Of a stretch of DNA of 64,000 bases, positions 35,301 to 44,330 are shown piece after piece; positions within the stretch are counted from its first letter, which is position 1; every line of letters starts with the position of its first letter. The stretch comes from Deltaproteobacteria bacterium (GTDB lineage Bacteria > Myxococcota_C > UBA6777), in assembly GCA_002731275.1 (NCBI GenBank), contig PCBK01000188.1, forward strand, positions 1 to 64,000, in the 5' to 3' direction. The position numbers were made by a program, and so were the translations under genes. The notes beneath the pieces are model-generated. The model searched no databases, had not been told where the DNA came from, and worked only from the letters and a program-made list of their open reading frames with translations.

Positions 35301-38300
35301 CTGTGCAACACGTAAATGGAAGGTCAAAGTAGATGCACAAGGGAACGTTTCTCCGTCCATTTCATCGACGCCTTCCTCCAAGGCGACTGCAAATCAAACT
35401 TATTCTTATGTACCCGTCGCGGTGGATCCAGACATCGGCGATACCCTCTCTTGGAGCGGAAAGACGTTGCCTCCAGGTGCCTCTGTTGATCCAACGACAG
35501 GCCGTTTGACTTGGGTTCCTACAGCTGCGGATGATGGGAAAGAAGTAAGCTTTGCCATCGAAGTGTGTGATGACAAGGGCGGTTGTACGACGCAGACATG
35601 GAAAGTCCGTGTCGGAAGCGGAAATACACCACCTGCCATCACAGGGACACCTTCCAATACTGGTATTGAGGGTGTTGCGTATGGATTCAAACCTGCAGTT
35701 GTTGATCCTGACGCAGGGGACACACACACCTGGAAAGGGACGACGTTGCCTACTGGCGCAAGTGTTGATGCTGCGACTGGAGAAGTGACCTGGACACCTG
35801 CCACAGCTGCTGTTGGCCAAAACGTGCCCTTCGAGATTGAAGTCTGTGATAAGAGCGGTTCCTGTGCGCGAAAAAGCTGGAGCGTACTGGTACGTTCGGC
35901 TGGTGTGAGCAACACACCTCCTCAAATTGGTGGTGTGCCTGCAAATGACGCGACAGAAGGGAAGTCCTATTCATACGCTCCTTCGGTGATTGACCCTGAC
36001 ACGACAGACACACACGGCTGGCGATTGAAGTCTGGACCAGCAGGCGCGAGCTTTGATCCTAAGACTGGCAAAATCGATTGGACACCGTCTTCTACAGATG
36101 TCGGCAAAGAGGTCACCTTTGAGCTTGAGCTGTGTGACAGTGGGGGAGATTGTGCGACACAACAGTGGAAGGTGAAGGTTGGGGCTGCGAATCAACCTCC
36201 TCTCATCACCAGCACACCTCCTGTAAAGGGCGAAGTGTCAACTGCATATTCCTATAAACCTACAGTGACAGATCCCGACACTGGAGACACACACACCTGG
36301 AAGCTCAAAAAAGGACCTTCTGGTGCGAAAGTCGATGCGTCTACAGGTGAGGTGACATGGACACCAACCAGCGCTGAGAACGATGCGTCTCATCGTTTTG
36401 AGCTTGAAGTGTGTGATCAAGGTGGTAAGTGCACAACCCAGTCTTGGGAGGTGCGTGTTGGGAAAGGCAATCAACCTCCTGTGATTACAGGAACACCAGG
36501 TTTGACGGCTGATATCGACAAAGATTACACCTATGAACCAAAGGTCACTGACGCAGACGCTGGTGACAAACACACCTGGAAACTCGTCTCTGGCCCTGGC
36601 GCCGCTTCGATTGATCCTTCAACAGGGAAGATTACGTGGAAGCCAGCGGCTTCTGATGGTGGAAAAGAAGTCAACTTCAAAGTCGAAGTCTGTGACGACA
36701 AGGGGGGCTGCGCGACACAAGAGTGGAAGACCACTGTGACCGCAAACAACCCACCTCAAATTGACGGTGCACCTGAGACGACCGCTGAGGTTGGAAAACC
36801 TTACGGTTACAAACCAAAGGTGACGGACCCTGATGCAGGTGACAAACACACATGGACTGCCAAGTCGATTCCGCCAGGAGCGACATTTGATGCACAGACT
36901 GGTGAGCTCTCCTGGACGCCAAAAGCCGGAGATGCAGGGAAGACATTCGATGTTGAGGTCGAGGTGTGTGATGACAAAGGTGGTTGTGCGACGCGTAAGT
37001 GGCGTATCAAGGTTGGTGGTCAGGCCAATACACCTCCATCTATCGCAAATGCGCCTTCTAACCATGCTGTCGCGACAAAGGAATACGCCTTTGAACCAGT
37101 CCTTGTTGACCCTGATACAGGGGACACGCATACCTGGAAACTCGTGAGCGGACCCACCAATATGAAGGTCGATCCACAAACAGGGAAGTTGACCTGGACA
37201 CCGACTGCTGCGGATGCTGGAAAAGACTTTGATGCTGAGATTGAGGTTTGTGATAGCAGCGCAAATTGTGCGAGTCGTAAGTGGAAGATTCGTGTAAGCA
37301 GCGAACAAAATCCTCCCCAGATTGGTGGGACTCCCAAGACATTAACGGCTGTATCGAAGCCATATGTATACGGTCCATTTGTCTCCAATCCTTATCCTGG
37401 CGAGACGTATACCTGGAAGCTCAACAAGGGGCCAACTGGCGCCAAAGTTGATCCTTCGACAGGCGCGCTTGTCTGGACTCCGGGGGCTGGAGATATGGGG
37501 AAAACATTTGATTTTGAGATCCAGGTTTGTGATAGCAAAAACAAATGCAGTACACGCTCATGGAAGGTCCGTGTGACAAGAGATGTCAACACACCTCCTT
37601 CGATTGTGTCGACACCTCCAACGGACGCACAAGAAGACATTGTGTACACATATGCTCCTCGTGTGCTCGATCCAGATGCTGGTGACAAACACACCTGGAC
37701 GCTCAAAAAAGGCCCCACAGGCGCGACCATCGATGCCAACACTGGCATGGTTCGCTGGACACCTGGTGCAGGGGATGTTGGGAATGATGCTGATTTTGAG
37801 ATTGAGGTGTGTGATGCACAAAACCGCTGTGACTCTCAAACTTGGAAGGTCAACCCCAAAGGACGAAATCATCCCCCAACAATCGACAGCAAGGCACCTT
37901 CGACTGCGTATGTCGGTACAGATTACACCTATGAACCACAGGCCAATGATGTCGACACAAACGACACTTTGACCTGGAGATTGGTGACTTCACCTCCTGG
38001 CGCAACGATCGACGCTGCGACAGGAAAAGTCACCTGGAAACCGACGGCTGCGGATGCTGATGTGCCGAAGTCTTTTGAGGTTGAGGTTTGTGATAATGGT
38101 GTGCCACCGCTGTGCAAGCGTCAGGTCTTCTCAGTGACTGCGAAGAACCGTTGTCGTGTGGATGTCGATTGTCAGGGGACAGATATCTGTGTGCAAGATA
38201 CAGCTCGTCAGTGGATTTGTGTTCCTGCTGGATGTAGTCTGCTTTCACCTAAGTGTTCAGATGCAAAAGCGCTTTGTATGGAAAGTCAGTGCAAGGAGAA

Positions 38301-40206
38301 TCTCTGTGATGGGAAGCAATGTGCGAATGACGAAATTTGCCGTCCTAGTGATGGAAAATGCATTCGTTCTTGCGCTGGTGTGACCTGTCAGAGTGATGAG
38401 CAATGTGTTGACGGTACATGTGTGAAGGACGCGTGTGCACAAGCTGGTTCTGCTTGTAAAGCAGATGAAGTTTGTGATGATTCAGACGCACAGAATCCAA
38501 AATGTATTACGAACCCTTGCTCCAAACAATCATGTCGTCATGATCGTGTTTGTCACCCAGGAATGGGCGTTTGTGTCGATGATCCTTGTGGATTGATGAC
38601 TTGTCCAACAGGGCAGGTTTGTATGGCTGGTCAATGTACGGATCCCAAAGACTGTAAGGTCGATGTGGATTGTGATGGTGATGACATCTGTGTTGCCGGA
38701 AAATGCCGTGCTCCAGGCTGTTATACAAATGAGGCGACTTGTCAAAGTGGCGAGAGTTGTTTTGAAGGTGGTTGTTCGACCAACGAGTGCCCCACACCTG
38801 GTGGAAATGCGTGTGCTGCTGGTGAGTTCTGTAGAAGAACGGACAGTAAGTGTATCAAATCATGTGTGAATGTCTCTTGTAAGAGCGGTGAGCGCTGTGT
38901 GGATGGAGCTTGTGCTGCCGATCCTTGTGCGGGTGTGACATGTCAATCTAATGAGGTTTGCAATGACACCACAGGGAAGTGCGAGACCAGTCAATGTACA
39001 GGTGGAAACAAGTGTCGTCATGGCCGGGTTTGTAGTACACGAACCAACAAATGTATCGATGATGGTTGTGTGAACGTCGAGTGTGGCGCAAACGGAGTAT
39101 GTGTTGAAGGTCAGTGTGTCTTCAACGGTTGTCGTTTGGATTCGGAATGTCCGGGCGAGGAGATCTGTGTTGCGAACAAGTGTGTCCAGCCTGACTGTCG
39201 CAAAGTCGAAGATTGTCAGGATGGTGAACTTTGCATCGATGGCAAATGTACTGCTGACTCATGTAAGGATAAAACCTGTGGAAAGGGTGAATTCTGTCGA
39301 GGTGGTACATGTGTGAAGACGTGTGCAGGTGTGACCTGTTCAGATGGCGAGACCTGTGTGGATGGGGAGTGCAAGGAAGATCCATGTAAAGACGTCACGT
39401 GTTCGGCTGAAGAAGTATGTGAGAGCGGAAAATGTGTGCTCAACTTCTGTCAGGGACAAAACAACTGTAAGGATGGTCGCCTCTGTCAAATTGATAAGTG
39501 TGTGACAGATCCTTGCTCAGGTCTGACTTGTTCTGGCAGTGAAGTGTGTAAGAACGCTCAATGTACGGGTGACCGACAATGTCAGGTTGATGCGGACTGT
39601 CCTGGTGATACGATCTGTGTCGAAGGCAAATGTGGCGAGGCTGGATGTTACAAACAACAAGATTGTACATCCGATCAGATTTGTGGAGCCGACGGAGCGT
39701 GCTTTGGTGATACCTGCAAGGACAACGGAAGCTGTAAGGACAGCGAAGTATGTGTACCAGGGAAAACCGCCGCATGTCAGAAGTTGTGTCCCAAGTGCGC
39801 TGACGGTGAGGTCTGTGTGGATGGAGCTTGTGCCGCTGATCCATGTAAGGATGTGAACTGTGCAGATGGCGAGACTTGTCAGGCCGGGCAGTGTGTGAAG
39901 GATGTTTGTTCCGATTCTTCGACAACACAATGTCGCTATGGTCGGGTTTGTTCTAACAATAAGTGTGAGAATGATCCTTGCAGTGGTGTGACCTGTCCTA
40001 CCGGATATGATTGCCGCAAAGGAATGTGTTACAACACGAAAGATACCGAGACTGTGACGGACGGTGGGACACCCGATCCTATCCCTCTGTTGGCCTCTGG
40101 TGGATGCCAGTGTAATACTTCTTCATCCCCAACACCTGTCCTGTTCCTCTTCTTGTTCCTGCTGGCCTTTGGCTTCTTTGGCCGCAAGAGAACGACATCC
40201 CGCTAA
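32308..40206 (+). CDS. Giant surface protein: Ig-like repeats, Cys-rich modules, MYXO-CTERM-like anchor
   Basis: The protein has 2632 residues. A signal peptide is probably cut after QAEA. An N-terminal domain begins SHFRGGTLSY. From ~360 to ~1945 there are about 17 tandem putative-Ig (He_PIG/cadherin-like) modules of ~90-95 residues with the consensus NTPPxIxxTP ... Y.Y.P.V.DPDxGDTHTW ... GPxGAxxD..TG..TWTP...DxGK...FE.EVCD. Residues ~1946-2575 are cysteine-rich EGF/Dickkopf-like units (CRVDVDCQGTDICV; DGETCVDGECKEDPC). The C-terminus is GGCQC, a short linker, a hydrophobic helix (VLFLFLFLLAFGFFG) and RKRTTSR, a MYXO-CTERM layout. GGAG lies 6 bases before the ATG. The DPD and GDTHTW loops suggest calcium binding. 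It is probably a long adhesin or gliding-type filament. Confidence 0.9.
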   Translation: MRQLRPAFLYAVALVLSVGATLCWAPSQAEASHFRGGTLSYVYKSGRTVDITLDTYFRRGFSNWCPSTGTCVGRTINVGSISTGDGGSISAQLRVVFDDQNGNNGVIIARNTFTYTYRGTSLGPFVASWRGGAWISGASGRAGSSWNLETQVWLNGNTGPDFNSPTYYEWCAGIPFIINVNATDKENDPITYRLRWTPRDKDSSIPVADNATIDQLGTITWPKPKAGNWVITPEAEDSKKATVYRDFLLVVRASCTNRVPTIALSTSSVQVKPGIKACTTVTASDPDAGQKLTFLALPQKVGSTPNPLPSNQNSPATFQYCWTPTALDIGVHKIQMTVTDTGSPGLSAFKTFTVNVTKGDPPTFTITGPTSGYPGQTFSFTVKATDPDGKAISIFNIANLPSYCTAVKTGSDLYTITCKPTTADSGKKITVEVTAVDADTEVGKRSFDIETLVNNLPKITSTPGTTVNERATYTYKVTATDADAGDTLTYKMTKGPNGAAMGAGNTVSWSPAAADLGKSFDFEVEVCDQKGGCIKQAWKVTVLNVNDPPKITSTAPSDITRDNPLNYDADATDPDTGDTLTWSITKGPAGASINASTGVLTWLPPTSDEGKSIDFTIKVCDKGGLCDTQSFKVNVKKLASPPQIFGTPEGNATATKPYSYKPSVIDNDTGDTHTWKGNKLPTGATINASTGEITWTPAAADAGKEFDFDIEVCDQSGLCAKQTWTVRVSTGNNLPQIIGTPGQTAQRDRNYTYAPTVRDPDTGDTHTWTLDKGPAGASLDPKTGRLNWTPGAADVGKDVDFSIKVCDAAGDCASQSWKVNVQSGPNTPPQISTTPATSGTVNQAYTYVPAVIDPDASDTHTWALKKGPAGASFEASTGKLDWTPAAGDDGKDIEFELEVCDNSGACAIQTWKVRVGNGNNPPVIVGAPKTTASVGVPYTFSPKVTDADSGDTHTWKGTTLPTGASIDSTTGAITWTPGSADAGKHFDFEIEVCDDKGACATRKWKVKVDAQGNVSPSISSTPSSKATANQTYSYVPVAVDPDIGDTLSWSGKTLPPGASVDPTTGRLTWVPTAADDGKEVSFAIEVCDDKGGCTTQTWKVRVGSGNTPPAITGTPSNTGIEGVAYGFKPAVVDPDAGDTHTWKGTTLPTGASVDAATGEVTWTPATAAVGQNVPFEIEVCDKSGSCARKSWSVLVRSAGVSNTPPQIGGVPANDATEGKSYSYAPSVIDPDTTDTHGWRLKSGPAGASFDPKTGKIDWTPSSTDVGKEVTFELELCDSGGDCATQQWKVKVGAANQPPLITSTPPVKGEVSTAYSYKPTVTDPDTGDTHTWKLKKGPSGAKVDASTGEVTWTPTSAENDASHRFELEVCDQGGKCTTQSWEVRVGKGNQPPVITGTPGLTADIDKDYTYEPKVTDADAGDKHTWKLVSGPGAASIDPSTGKITWKPAASDGGKEVNFKVEVCDDKGGCATQEWKTTVTANNPPQIDGAPETTAEVGKPYGYKPKVTDPDAGDKHTWTAKSIPPGATFDAQTGELSWTPKAGDAGKTFDVEVEVCDDKGGCATRKWRIKVGGQANTPPSIANAPSNHAVATKEYAFEPVLVDPDTGDTHTWKLVSGPTNMKVDPQTGKLTWTPTAADAGKDFDAEIEVCDSSANCASRKWKIRVSSEQNPPQIGGTPKTLTAVSKPYVYGPFVSNPYPGETYTWKLNKGPTGAKVDPSTGALVWTPGAGDMGKTFDFEIQVCDSKNKCSTRSWKVRVTRDVNTPPSIVSTPPTDAQEDIVYTYAPRVLDPDAGDKHTWTLKKGPTGATIDANTGMVRWTPGAGDVGNDADFEIEVCDAQNRCDSQTWKVNPKGRNHPPTIDSKAPSTAYVGTDYTYEPQANDVDTNDTLTWRLVTSPPGATIDAATGKVTWKPTAADADVPKSFEVEVCDNGVPPLCKRQVFSVTAKNRCRVDVDCQGTDICVQDTARQWICVPAGCSLLSPKCSDAKALCMESQCKENLCDGKQCANDEICRPSDGKCIRSCAGVTCQSDEQCVDGTCVKDACAQAGSACKADEVCDDSDAQNPKCITNPCSKQSCRHDRVCHPGMGVCVDDPCGLMTCPTGQVCMAGQCTDPKDCKVDVDCDGDDICVAGKCRAPGCYTNEATCQSGESCFEGGCSTNECPTPGGNACAAGEFCRRTDSKCIKSCVNVSCKSGERCVDGACAADPCAGVTCQSNEVCNDTTGKCETSQCTGGNKCRHGRVCSTRTNKCIDDGCVNVECGANGVCVEGQCVFNGCRLDSECPGEEICVANKCVQPDCRKVEDCQDGELCIDGKCTADSCKDKTCGKGEFCRGGTCVKTCAGVTCSDGETCVDGECKEDPCKDVTCSAEEVCESGKCVLNFCQGQNNCKDGRLCQIDKCVTDPCSGLTCSGSEVCKNAQCTGDRQCQVDADCPGDTICVEGKCGEAGCYKQQDCTSDQICGADGACFGDTCKDNGSCKDSEVCVPGKTAACQKLCPKCADGEVCVDGACAADPCKDVNCADGETCQAGQCVKDVCSDSSTTQCRYGRVCSNNKCENDPCSGVTCPTGYDCRKGMCYNTKDTETVTDGGTPDPIPLLASGGCQCNTSSSPTPVLFLFLFLLAFGFFGRKRTTSR

Positions 40207-40265
40207 ATCCTCTCCCTCTCCTCTGTTTTTTTCTTGATACTCCCTCGTTCCCACTTGCCCATATG

Positions 40266-40442
40266 GCTGCCGCGCTCTGCTTGGCATCGTGGGCTTGCAG
40301 CCCACACCCGCCTGGGGCTTTCACCCCAGACCCCACGATGTTATCACATCGTCTGTGTTCCGACTTCGTCGGTGAGGGGATGATGGCATCCTTTTCTGGA
40401 GTTGTATGTCTTCTGGGTTGACTTTGCATGTCGCAAGGGTTT
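40266..40442 (+). repeat. Family A repeat, copy A5, long form
   Basis: The outer GCCGCGCTCTGCTTGGC block is followed by GTGGGCttgcaGCCCAC (40289-40305), CTGGGGctttcaCCCCAG, CGATGttatcaCATCG and CCGACttcGTCGG. The long-form block ending TTGACTTTGCATGTCGCAAG comes last. It starts 59 bases after the stop codon of the giant gene. Confidence 0.85.
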
Positions 40443-40452
40443 GTTTTTTCTT

Positions 40453-40532
40453 GATGAAGGGGGTGTGCTATCGTTGTTCGATGAAGTGGGTGTGCTATCG
40501 TTGTTCGATGAAGGGGTGTGTTATTGTTGTGG
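40453..40532. repeat. 27-bp tandem repeat between A5 and A5b
   Basis: GATGAAGkGGGTGTGCTATCGTTGTTC begins at 40453, 40480 and (degenerate) 40507, with period 27. The single-copy equivalent lies between the A6 partners near 44238 (GATGGAGGGGGCTATTGTTG), so this is a local expansion of the spacer. Confidence 0.8.
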
Positions 40533-40722
40533 TCGTTCGTCTTTTGTGTAAGTGGTGCTCTCGCGAAGTAAGCGCATTAACATGATGTTGCATTTTTTCC
40601 GTAGGGTCGGGCCTTGTGTCCGACCTCGATGTTGAATGTCTTTTTCGTGAGAGGACCAGTAAGTTTGTGCTGGAGATAAAAAACCCACCCACGATGACAT
40701 CGTCTTTTTGATGGGGAGCCTA

Positions 40723-40917
40723 CATTGTTTTGGAGGTTGGGTTTGTGGTGTGTCTTTTGTGTTCACGCGAAAGCGTCGCTTGGCGACGGTTGAGCACATG
40801 CCAAGCGCCGAAGGCGCAACACAAACGATACGCAGTATCGTGGGGTTCGGGGTGAAAACCCCGAGCAGGTGTGGACGGCAAGTCCACAATGCATCAAGAA
40901 AAGAGTTCGTGAGGGTC
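40723..40917 (-). repeat. Family A repeat, inverted partner A5b
   Basis: The hairpins are CGTCGCttgGCGACG, GCGCCgaaGGCGC, CGATAcgcagTATCG, TTCGGGGtgaaaaCCCCGA and GTGGACggcaaGTCCAC, then ATCAAGAAAAGAGTTCGTGA. It is a near copy of A4b and A6b. The stretch 40533-40722 between partners holds no gene. Confidence 0.85.
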
Positions 40918-40977
40918 GTGGTGTTTTGCTTGCTCGGCCTGTGTTTAGGAGTGGGTGGGTAAGTCTCCTCACTGAAG

Positions 40978-41018
40978 CAAGAAGCCACTTCCAAAGGCGT
41001 AGCCGGCGGGAGGGGGAG
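40978..41018. repeat. Short dispersed repeat (copy 1 of 2)
   Basis: CAAGAAGCCACTTCCAAAGG continues with CGTAGCCGGCGGGAGGGGGAG. It matches 46684-46724 (CAAGAAGCCTCTTCCAAAGG, then CTAATCCGACGGGAGGGGAG). It lies ~90 bases upstream of the MopE lipoprotein gene. Confidence 0.6.
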
Positions 41019-41108
41019 TTCACAGCAAATGTGTAAGAGGAGTGTGATACAAATCTTTGTGTTCGGTAAACTCTTTGGAATGTTTCTTCACGTTGCGGAG
41101 ATCGTTGT

Positions 41109-44045
41109 ATGAAAAGATTGATCATGGCTTGCGGTGGGATTTTTTTAGTTGTTTGGTGTGCTGCGTGTGGGATTGCATCTGAAGAGCCTGAGATTGTGCG
41201 TGTAGAGCCCAAGGAGACGGAAGCGTTTGTGGAATTTTCTCCAAGTGAAAAAATTGATGAGTATTCTGATCTCGAAACCCCACAGCCAGACGAATCACCT
41301 TCAAGCCAAGTGCTTGATGCATCGCCTCCTGAGCCTGCCTTTTTGTGTCCTCCCAAAGAGACAAGATCCTGTTTTGATGGTCCGAAAGAAAGCACCGCTG
41401 TAGGGGGCTGTCGTTTCGGATATAAGGTGTGTGACAAATCGGGGAATTGGGGACCTTGCCTTGATCAGGTGCTCCCAACCCTCGAAGAATGTAATGGGAA
41501 AGACGACGATTGTGATGGTGATATTGACGAATCATACTCTAAAAAGGGACTGTCTTGCATCTTGCCTGACAAATATGCTCGTTGTGCGACTGGAAAATAT
41601 GATTGTACAGATGGGAAGCTGACCTGCCAGCAAACGCAAACTCCACAGGTCGAAGAGTGTAATGGAAAGGATGATGACTGCGATGGTTCTGTCGATGAGG
41701 AGTTGACAATATCATGTCAGACCCCTTGTGGAACGGGAGTGGAGCGCTGTGTGAGTGGGAGTATGCTTGCTTGTGATGCACCTCGTCCAGCGCTTGAAGT
41801 GTGTAATGGAAAAGATGACAATTGTGACGGAAGTATTGATGAGATGTATCCCGAAAAGATAGTGGGTTGTGTGCTCTCTGGTCAAAAAGGGCGATGTGCA
41901 GTGGGACTGGCTCAGTGTAGTGCAGGGAAGGTCATCTGTACATCAAACTATACATACCAAACAGAGCGATGCAATGGGATTGATGATGATTGTGATGGGC
42001 TTACTGATGAAGGTTGCGGTAAGGGTTGTCTTGTGAAAGACACTTTTCCCGCGCTTCCCAAAGCGCATACTTTCTCCATTCGTGGTGTGGTGTTTCATCC
42101 AGATGGAAAACGGTACTTTACGTACGACAAACATCAGGTCTACGTGTGGGACATTGCGACACATAAGTGGCTGGACTCGTTTGATTTACCAATCACCATT
42201 TTCAATCTTGTGTTCTCAAAAGACGGACGTTTTCTTTTTGCTGGAGATCATTGTCGAAAGTCCATCAAGTGGGAGCTTTCTACTCGTCAGGTTGTACACG
42301 TCTACACAACAACAGATCCTCAAAAAGTGCACGGTTGTTTTCCTGGCGTTGCTTTGTCACCTGATGGAAAGAACATTGCTTTGTCCGATTATAACTTCGA
42401 TAGTGTCAAGACAAAGCATTGGGTTGAATTCTTTGATACAGCGACAGGAAAACGCTCTCAGACCATTCAACTTGGTTTGCGATACCATCGCTTAAATGTT
42501 ACATTTGATCTTTCTGGGGATTATCTTTTGGTTCCGACGACATATGATATTGATCAACGTTTTTCGACCTCTATTGTCCAGGTCTCTTCGAATCCGAAGC
42601 GGTCGTCGATATGTTTGCGTGATGCGTATGCATGGACACAGGATCAAAAAATGGGTGTCGCAGTTGAGTACTATGTCGACCAAGTGACACCCATGGAGAA
42701 AATCGTGGTATGTGATCGGGCCAATGATAAGATCCTCTCTTCCTGGAACATTGGGCAAAAGTGGGATCTCAAGAAGAGACATATGTACGTGGATATATCA
42801 GAGGATGGTAGGAGGGTTCTGACTGGTTCTTGGGCGCAGAAAAACAATATCAACATTTGGGATGTCGCTACACAGAAGGCCATTATGACGCTCAGTTACT
42901 TTGACACCCTTTCCATACGTAAAATCGATTTGAGTCCTGATGGTAAGTTCTTCACGATCTTGAAGAATGATAAAACGACGAGTGGGCGAGTTCTTGAGAT
43001 TTGGGAAGTTTCTACAAAGCAGCGTGTGTATACATCTTCGATGTCAGTGCATGGTTCGCTTTTTTGGCCTGCCGGAGATGCCGTGATGATCTACGGTGAT
43101 GGTGTGGAACTTTGGAGTCTCTCTCTGCGAAAATCGACGTACAGACTTTCTAACAAACCACTCTCCAACACGCCGAGAGCAAAAGCCATCGCAATACATC
43201 CAGGTGGCACGACTGTCGCATATGTGCTCGACAATCAGCTTCATATTGGAGATCTGAAGACCTCTACATTCTCACATCAATTGACTCTTCGTGGTTCCGT
43301 TCACCGAATGGATTTTCATCCAACAAAGCCTATTATATCGCTTTTGTACAAGGACAACATTGAGCTGCGTGATGCATCGACAGGTCAGCTTCTTTTTGTT
43401 CTCAAAGGACCGAAGGAGCTTCACCAAGGATACTTTCACACGAATGGAAAGGAGTTTCGTGCGAGTTCTCAGACCCAACCAGGTATTTGGGTTTGGGATA
43501 TCAGCACCGGGAGACTGTTGGGTAAAGAACAACCAACACTCCCTGCACCGTTTAAGATGAGTCGCGATGGGGATATTCTGCTGAATTGGGTCCAGGTTTG
43601 GAATGCCCGAACAGGCGTCATTTATTTTTCGGGTGGAAGAAAACCATCTCCTTTTGATGTTGCGCTCTCATATATTCACTTGGATCCGACTGGTACATAC
43701 TTAACATATAAAGAGAAACAGGTGGGCTCCTTTTCGTTGCCTATGTGGGCATTGATGGATATCTCTGGTCGTGTTTTTTACAAAGAGTATCCTGTTGAGA
43801 AACAGGAGTCTCTTGCTCTTCCTCCGTACCTCCCCTTTATTTCGGGCCTTGGGGCGCATGGCCAAGTTGCTGTTTTGGAGCACAATGACTTTCAGGGGGT
43901 CTACTCTCTCACACAGAAGAAGTTTTTGGGTTACACTCCTCTTCTTCAGGTTGACAACTCTTCTGCTATCGCGACAAGCAAGGACGGGAAGACAATCGCT
44001 GCACGTTACAAGTTTGACCACTTCCGTGTTTGGTATTGCCAATGA
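41109..44045 (+). CDS. Lipoprotein with MopE metal-binding repeats and a WD40-like beta-propeller
   Basis: The protein has 978 residues. The signal peptide ends in lipobox WCAAC. A Glu/Pro-rich linker precedes four MopE-type putative metal-binding motifs (ECNGKDDDCDGDIDE; ECNGKDDDCDGSVDE; VCNGKDDNCDGSIDE; RCNGIDDDCDGLTDE), with cysteine pairs between them (~105-305). The remaining ~660 residues are WD40/quinoprotein-like propeller blades (GVVFHPDGKRYFTYDKHQVY; DLSPDGKFFTILKNDK; AIHPGGTTVAYVLDN). In Methylococcus MopE this motif is linked to copper binding; here calcium or another metal is possible. GGAG lies ~9 bases before the ATG. A family A repeat starts 5 bases after the stop. Confidence 0.87.
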   Translation: MKRLIMACGGIFLVVWCAACGIASEEPEIVRVEPKETEAFVEFSPSEKIDEYSDLETPQPDESPSSQVLDASPPEPAFLCPPKETRSCFDGPKESTAVGGCRFGYKVCDKSGNWGPCLDQVLPTLEECNGKDDDCDGDIDESYSKKGLSCILPDKYARCATGKYDCTDGKLTCQQTQTPQVEECNGKDDDCDGSVDEELTISCQTPCGTGVERCVSGSMLACDAPRPALEVCNGKDDNCDGSIDEMYPEKIVGCVLSGQKGRCAVGLAQCSAGKVICTSNYTYQTERCNGIDDDCDGLTDEGCGKGCLVKDTFPALPKAHTFSIRGVVFHPDGKRYFTYDKHQVYVWDIATHKWLDSFDLPITIFNLVFSKDGRFLFAGDHCRKSIKWELSTRQVVHVYTTTDPQKVHGCFPGVALSPDGKNIALSDYNFDSVKTKHWVEFFDTATGKRSQTIQLGLRYHRLNVTFDLSGDYLLVPTTYDIDQRFSTSIVQVSSNPKRSSICLRDAYAWTQDQKMGVAVEYYVDQVTPMEKIVVCDRANDKILSSWNIGQKWDLKKRHMYVDISEDGRRVLTGSWAQKNNINIWDVATQKAIMTLSYFDTLSIRKIDLSPDGKFFTILKNDKTTSGRVLEIWEVSTKQRVYTSSMSVHGSLFWPAGDAVMIYGDGVELWSLSLRKSTYRLSNKPLSNTPRAKAIAIHPGGTTVAYVLDNQLHIGDLKTSTFSHQLTLRGSVHRMDFHPTKPIISLLYKDNIELRDASTGQLLFVLKGPKELHQGYFHTNGKEFRASSQTQPGIWVWDISTGRLLGKEQPTLPAPFKMSRDGDILLNWVQVWNARTGVIYFSGGRKPSPFDVALSYIHLDPTGTYLTYKEKQVGSFSLPMWALMDISGRVFYKEYPVEKQESLALPPYLPFISGLGAHGQVAVLEHNDFQGVYSLTQKKFLGYTPLLQVDNSSAIATSKDGKTIAARYKFDHFRVWYCQ

Positions 44046-44049
44046 CACG

Positions 44050-44226
44050 ACTGCCGCGCTTCGCTTGGCATAGTGGGCTTGCAGCCCACACCCGCCTGGG
44101 GCTTTCACCCCAGACCCCACGATGTTGTCACACCGTTTGTGTTCCGACTTCGTCGGTGAGGGGATGATGGCATCCTTCTCTGGAGTTGTATGTCTTTTGG
44201 GTTGACTTTGCATGTCGCAAGGGTGT
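44050..44226 (+). repeat. Family A repeat, copy A6, long form
   Basis: The block GCCGCGCTTCGCTTGGC is followed by GTGGGCttgcaGCCCAC, CTGGGGctttcaCCCCAG, CGATGttgtcaCACCG (one mismatch) and CCGACttcGTCGG, then the long-form tail. It starts immediately after the MopE gene. Confidence 0.85.
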
Positions 44227-44330
44227 GTTTTTTCTTGATGGAGGGGGCTATTGTTGTGGTCGCTCGTCTTTTCTGGGGCTTTGTCCTAGAAATAAAAAAC
44301 CCACCCACGATGACATCGTCTTTTTGCTGG

